NCBI RefSeq assembly: GCF_027492855.1
Contig: NZ_JAPUDY010000027.1
Coordinates: forward strand, 39,369-103,368
Reading direction: 5' to 3'
Source: Acidovorax sp.
Lineage (GTDB): Bacteria > Pseudomonadota > Gammaproteobacteria > Burkholderiales > Burkholderiaceae_C
Length of the DNA: 64,000 nucleotides
Shown here: positions 59,642-64,000 of the stretch, piece after piece
How the letters are laid out: the number at the start of each line of letters is the position of its first letter
Numbering within the stretch: the first letter of the stretch is position 1
Position numbers and translations under genes: made by a program
The notes under the pieces: model-generated
The model's database searches: none
Seen by the model: only the letters and a program-made list of their open reading frames with translations
Told to the model about the DNA's origin: nothing

Positions 59642-61519
59642 ATGACGGCTTCTGTCTTTCGACGCAATCCCTACGCCACGGGCCTGAGCATTGCCGCTTT
59701 GGCCGTGCTGGCCGCTTGTGGCGGCAACGACGGCCCCACCCTTCCAGTGGCCATGCCCGAGCCGGTGGAGCAATACGTCCCGCCAGAGCCGCCGTCGGGC
59801 TATACCCCCAAGGCCATCAGCTATGCCAACAAGGACATGGTGTCTGCCGCCAACCCGCTGGCCGTGAAGGCGGGCGTGGAGATCCTTGCCAAGGGCGGCA
59901 CGGCCACGGACGCCGCCATTGCGGTGCAGATGGTGCTGAACCTGGTGGAGCCGCAGTCGTCGGGCATTGGTGGCGGCGCCTTCATGCTGCACTTTGACAA
60001 GGGCGCCAACAAGCTGCTGGCCTACGATGGCCGTGAGACGGCCCCCAAGGCGGCCACGCCCAATTTGTTCATCGGTGCCGACGGCAAGCCGCTGGCCTTT
60101 CTGACCGCGGTGGACGGCGGCCTGTCGGTGGGCACACCCGGTGTGCTGCGCATGCTCGAAGCCGCGCACAAGGCGCACGGCAAGCTGCCATGGAAGGACC
60201 TGTTCGAGCCCGCCATCAAGCTCAGCGAAGAAGGTTTTGCGATCTCGCAGCGCATGAGCGTGTCCATCGCCGGGTCGGCCGCTCGCATCAAGGCCCAGGG
60301 CGAGCCCGGCGCCAGCTACTTTCTCAATGCCGACGGCACGGCCAAGGCCACCGGCACCGTCTTGAAGAATCCGGAACTCGCGGCCACGCTCAAAGCCATT
60401 GCGGCGGGCGGCGCCGACGTGTTCTACAAGGGCGATATCGCCAAGGACATCGTGGCCAAGGTCAGCAGCCACCCCACCAACCCCGGCAAGCTCGCGCTCG
60501 ATGACCTGAGCGGCTACACCCACAAGGTGCGCGAACCCGTGTGTGGCGTGTACCGCGTGCAGTACCGCGTGTGTGGCATGCCCGCGCCCAGCTCGGGCGG
60601 CATTGCGGTGCTGCAGACCCTGGGCCTGCTGCAGGGTTTTGACCTGGCAGCCATGAAGCCCAACACGCTGGATTCGGTGCACGTGGTGTCCGAGGCCTAC
60701 CGCCTGGCCTACGCCGACCGCGCGCTGTATGTGGCCGACCCCGACTTCGTGAGCGTGCCCCAGGCCGGCATGATCAATGCCGACTACCTCAAGGAGCGCG
60801 CCAAACTCATCAGCATGAGCAAGACCATCGGCACGCCCGTGGCGGGCACGCCGCCGGGGGTGAGCGGTGCCAAGGGGCAGGACAACTCGCTGGCCCTGCC
60901 ATCGACCACACACCTGTCCATCATCGACAACGCAGGCAATGCCGTGTCCATGACAACGACCATCGAAAACGGCTTTGGCAGCCTGCAGATGGTGCGCGGC
61001 TTTTTGCTGAACAACCAGCTCACCGACTTCTCGTTCACGGCCACCGATGCAGCGGGCAACCCCATTGCCAACAGCGTGCAGGCGGGCAAACGCCCGCGCA
61101 GCTCCATGGCGCCCACCATCATCTTCAACGCCGCCTCGGGTGATGTTGAAGGCGTGATCGGCTCGCCGGGCGGCAGCGCCATCATCCAGTACACCGCCAA
61201 GAGCATTCTGGGCATGACGGACTGGGGCCTGAACGTGCAGCAGGCGATCAATCTGCCCAACTTCGGCGCGCAGACCAACGCCACCACGTCCATCGAAGCG
61301 GGCTCGGTGATCGACACGGCCGCCATCCGCGACGGCCTGAAGGCGCGCGGCCACACCGTGGCGCAGACCAGCAGCTTCACCAGCGGCCTGCACGGCGCGG
61401 TGTTCAATGGCCTGCGGCCCAACGGCAACGCGGGCCTGCTGGCACGCAACCCCGGCGCGGGCACCTATGCGGGTGGGGCCGACCCGCGCCGCGAAGGGAT
61501 TGCCATGGGCAACAACTGA
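59642..61519 (+). CDS. ggt: Gamma-glutamyltransferase (lipoprotein form)
   Basis: This 625-residue Ntn-hydrolase cleaves glutathione and other gamma-glutamyl compounds. It has a lipoprotein signal (lipobox LAACGG), so it is probably membrane-anchored rather than soluble periplasmic. The large subunit has SSGIGGGAFMLHFDKG and DGRETAPKAA. Autoprocessing should occur before T422 in STTHLSIID, giving the small subunit with RPRSSMAPTIIF and GSPGGSAIIQY. GAGGAG precedes the ATG at 59642. Confidence 0.94.
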   Translation: MTASVFRRNPYATGLSIAALAVLAACGGNDGPTLPVAMPEPVEQYVPPEPPSGYTPKAISYANKDMVSAANPLAVKAGVEILAKGGTATDAAIAVQMVLNLVEPQSSGIGGGAFMLHFDKGANKLLAYDGRETAPKAATPNLFIGADGKPLAFLTAVDGGLSVGTPGVLRMLEAAHKAHGKLPWKDLFEPAIKLSEEGFAISQRMSVSIAGSAARIKAQGEPGASYFLNADGTAKATGTVLKNPELAATLKAIAAGGADVFYKGDIAKDIVAKVSSHPTNPGKLALDDLSGYTHKVREPVCGVYRVQYRVCGMPAPSSGGIAVLQTLGLLQGFDLAAMKPNTLDSVHVVSEAYRLAYADRALYVADPDFVSVPQAGMINADYLKERAKLISMSKTIGTPVAGTPPGVSGAKGQDNSLALPSTTHLSIIDNAGNAVSMTTTIENGFGSLQMVRGFLLNNQLTDFSFTATDAAGNPIANSVQAGKRPRSSMAPTIIFNAASGDVEGVIGSPGGSAIIQYTAKSILGMTDWGLNVQQAINLPNFGAQTNATTSIEAGSVIDTAAIRDGLKARGHTVAQTSSFTSGLHGAVFNGLRPNGNAGLLARNPGAGTYAGGADPRREGIAMGNN

Positions 61520-61574
61520 AGCGCGGCGATGTATTGATTGCTGGCCCTACCGGGGCCAGCGCGGGTGCATCGTG

Positions 61575-61609
61575 AGGCTGCCTGGGGCTCGACCGGGCAG
61601 CCTTTTTCT
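61575..61609 (+). terminator. Intrinsic terminator after ggt
   Basis: The stem AGGCTGCC / GGCAGCCT with a 13-base loop is followed by TTTTTCTTT, 56 bases after the ggt stop. Confidence 0.75.
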
Positions 61610-61734
61610 TTGGGAATTCCGTTTCTGACTTTGGACGTTGCCATGGGCCGGGTCTGTCCAATTGACGGACGGCAACACCGTTTTTACGATGCAGCGTGGC
61701 CCGGCCCACGATGACCCATTCAACGGAGACCCTT

Positions 61735-63114
61735 ATGACTGCATTGCAGCCGCATTCCACCTGGCCGCGCTTGACGACGGTGGCCGCCGCCCTGGCCACG
61801 GCTTTCCTGGCCGCCTGCGCCCCGGTATCGACCCAGCCCAAGGCGGTGTCGGAAGCCGCACCCGCCGCCACGCCATGCCCCAAAGACATCACATCCATCG
61901 CCCGCTGCCTCTCGGGCCAGGACTCGGCCGGGGCCTACTACATGATCGCGGTGCCCCACCAGTGGAACCGGCACCTGGTGCTGCATGCCCACGGCGGCCC
62001 GGCGCTGGGGGCGCCCCGGATGGAGCGATCGGTGCAGGACCTGGAGCGCTGGGACATCATGGTGCGCGCGGGTTATGCCTGGGCGGGCAGCAGCTTTCGC
62101 CAAGGTGGGGTGGAGGTGCGCGCAGCGGCTGAGGACACGGAGCGCTTGCGGCAGATTTTTGTGCAGCAGGTGGCCCAGCCCCAGCGCACCATCCTGCACG
62201 GCCAATCATGGGGCGCCAGCGTGGCGGCCAGGGGGGCAGAGATGTTCCAGCGCACGGCCGATGGCAAGCGCCCGTATGACGCGGTGCTGCTGACCAGCGG
62301 CGTGCTCGCGGGCGGCACACGCTCGTATGACTTCCGCACCGATCTGCGTGTGGTCTACCAGTACCTGTGCAACAACCATCCCCGGCCCACCGAGGTGCAG
62401 TACCCGCTCAACACCGGCCTGCCGCGCGACTCGGCCATGGCGCAGGCCGACCTGCAGGCGCGGCTGAACGAATGCCTGGCGCTGAACAAGCCCGCGGCGG
62501 AGCGCACGCCCGAGCAGCAGCGCAAGGTCCAGACCATTGTGGACGTGATCCGCATCCCCGCCAGCTCCATCCAGGGCCACATGAACTGGGCCACGTTCCA
62601 CTTCCGCGACGTGGCGCAGCACCGCACTGGCGGGGCCAGCCCTTTTGGCAATCGGGGCGTGGCCTACAAGGGCTCGCCGGACGACGCGGCACTCAATGCA
62701 GGCGTGCTGCGCTACCGGGCTGACCCACAGGCCGTGGCGCGCTTTGGCGAGGACACGGACCCCACCGGAAACATCCCCGTGCCCGTGCTCACCGTGAAGG
62801 GCGTTGACGACCCCACGGCCTTTGCTGAGCTGGATGCGCAGTTCAAGGCCACGATGGAGAAGGCGGGCAGCAGCGCGCGGCTGGTGCAGACCTTCACGCG
62901 CCACAGCGGCCACAGCTACCTGAGCGACCCCACCTATCCCGCGCTGATGGCGGCGCTGCTGCGCTGGGTGGATGAAGGCGTGAAGCCCACGCCCGAGGGC
63001 ATCGCCCAGCAGTGCCCGGCCTACGAGGAGGGGTTTGGCAAGGGCTGTGCCTTTCTGCCAGCCTACGTGCCTGCGCCACTCTCCAGCCGTGTGCCGGACC
63101 GCGAACGGCCGTAG
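61735..63114 (+). CDS. Lipoprotein alpha/beta hydrolase
   Basis: This 459-residue exported lipoprotein (lipobox LAACAP) has an alpha/beta-hydrolase fold: VLHAHGGPALGAP (oxyanion), the nucleophile motif LHGQSWGASVAA and a C-terminal HSGHSYLS carrying a possible catalytic His. It may be an envelope esterase or peptidase. The start at 61735 follows GGAGACCC; an upstream in-frame ATG at 61696 would spoil the signal peptide. Substrate unknown. Confidence 0.8.
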   Translation: MTALQPHSTWPRLTTVAAALATAFLAACAPVSTQPKAVSEAAPAATPCPKDITSIARCLSGQDSAGAYYMIAVPHQWNRHLVLHAHGGPALGAPRMERSVQDLERWDIMVRAGYAWAGSSFRQGGVEVRAAAEDTERLRQIFVQQVAQPQRTILHGQSWGASVAARGAEMFQRTADGKRPYDAVLLTSGVLAGGTRSYDFRTDLRVVYQYLCNNHPRPTEVQYPLNTGLPRDSAMAQADLQARLNECLALNKPAAERTPEQQRKVQTIVDVIRIPASSIQGHMNWATFHFRDVAQHRTGGASPFGNRGVAYKGSPDDAALNAGVLRYRADPQAVARFGEDTDPTGNIPVPVLTVKGVDDPTAFAELDAQFKATMEKAGSSARLVQTFTRHSGHSYLSDPTYPALMAALLRWVDEGVKPTPEGIAQQCPAYEEGFGKGCAFLPAYVPAPLSSRVPDRERP

Positions 63115-63133
63115 GCAGGCTGGCGCCAGAGAC

Positions 63134-63168
63134 ACAAAAGCCCCGCTGGAGAGCAGCGGGGCTTTTGT
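63134..63168 (+). terminator. Intrinsic terminator after the hydrolase gene
   Basis: The perfect 15-bp stem ACAAAAGCCCCGCTG / CAGCGGGGCTTTTGT has a 5-base loop. With A and T runs on both sides it could work in either direction. Confidence 0.88.
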
Positions 63169-63174
63169 ATTTGT

Positions 63175-63232
63175 GCTATTGAATTAATAGCTGTTATCGC
63201 TTGTTGAATAAGCGCTAGAGGCCAATTTTGCC
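63175..63232 (-). repeat. Dispersed palindromic element, copy 11
   Basis: Reverse orientation: GCTATTGAATTAATAGCTGT, TATCGCTTGTTGAATAAGCG, CTAGAGGCCAATTTTG. It directly follows the terminator. Confidence 0.85.
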
Positions 63233-63269
63233 TGATGGGTGACCTGCCTCAGACTTCACACCCATAACC

Positions 63270-63343
63270 CCGTTCGGGCTGAGCCCGTCGAAGCCTTGCA
63301 CGTACTTGGCAAGCCCTGGCTTCGACAAGCTCAGCCCGAACGG
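63270..63343. repeat. Long inverted repeat (GTTC-CTGAGC family), copy 4
   Basis: CCGTTCGGGCTGAGCCCG..GAAGC, a spacer of about 24 bases, then GCTTCGACAAGCTCAGCC..GAACGG. It lies between convergent genes. Confidence 0.88.
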
Positions 63344-63421
63344 ATGGATGAGAGGTGTCTGAGGTGTGTACATAGTCAGGCAAGTTGACCCAAACCTTCA
63401 CTCATCCGCGCCGGTAGCAGG

Positions 63422-64000
<579 letters not shown>

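Overview
The window is GC-rich, gene-dense bacterial chromosome. Gene content points to a betaproteobacterium of the Comamonadaceae, close to Acidovorax: a mnmG-rsmG-parA-parB block, a liv-type ABC transporter joined to an acyl-CoA ligase, monomeric isocitrate dehydrogenase, sorAB sulfite dehydrogenase, and short palindromic repeats of the kind I know from that family. I saw no rRNA, tRNA, CRISPR array, transposase or prophage. The genus is an inference.

Layout. 1-4889 is the end of an N-acetylglucosamine uptake and catabolism operon: ABC ATPase, sugar porin, GlcNAc kinase, nagA and a SIS-domain deaminase. aroG and a 1625-residue GAF/PAS/GGDEF/EAL protein follow. 11210-12142 is non-coding and is the most striking stretch. 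It holds two similar copies of a module made of an AT-rich tract, TAG trinucleotide repeats (DnaA-trio) and DnaA boxes, and looks like a chromosomal replication origin without dnaA beside it. 12143-15043 carries an Spy-like protein, rdgC, a gene remnant and an AT-rich lipoprotein gene. 15095-23603 is a livGHMKF, acyl-CoA ligase and enoyl-CoA hydratase operon with a divergent TetR regulator. 23670-26819 is the cueR-copZ/copA copper system with two matching CueR-type promoters. 26941-37954 holds a chemoreceptor, a hemerythrin, redox and detoxification enzymes, and an ECF41 sigma factor whose own gene and partner gene both carry a textbook ECF41 promoter.

38106-44771 is mnmG-rsmG-hyp-lysE-parA-hydrolase-fosX-parB, with four parS sites at 37.7-40.7 kb. 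parS sites normally lie near oriC, so they fit the origin call about 26 kb to the left. 45110-51178 has a membrane methyltransferase, a four-gene envelope cluster (COG3014 lipoprotein, YcfL-like, LpoB-like, CsgG-like) and a hydrolase lipoprotein. 51170-63114 has regulator/enzyme pairs, the ECF-anti-sigma-sorA-cytochrome group, an AraC/MFS pair, Lrp and a lipoprotein gamma-glutamyltransferase. The window ends inside monomeric icd.

Eleven copies of a ~55-bp palindromic element are scattered from 11.6 to 63.2 kb. Two of them supply the stop codons of parA and cueR. Four copies of a longer inverted repeat of another family are also present. All calls come from reading sequence and translations by eye; no database search was run.
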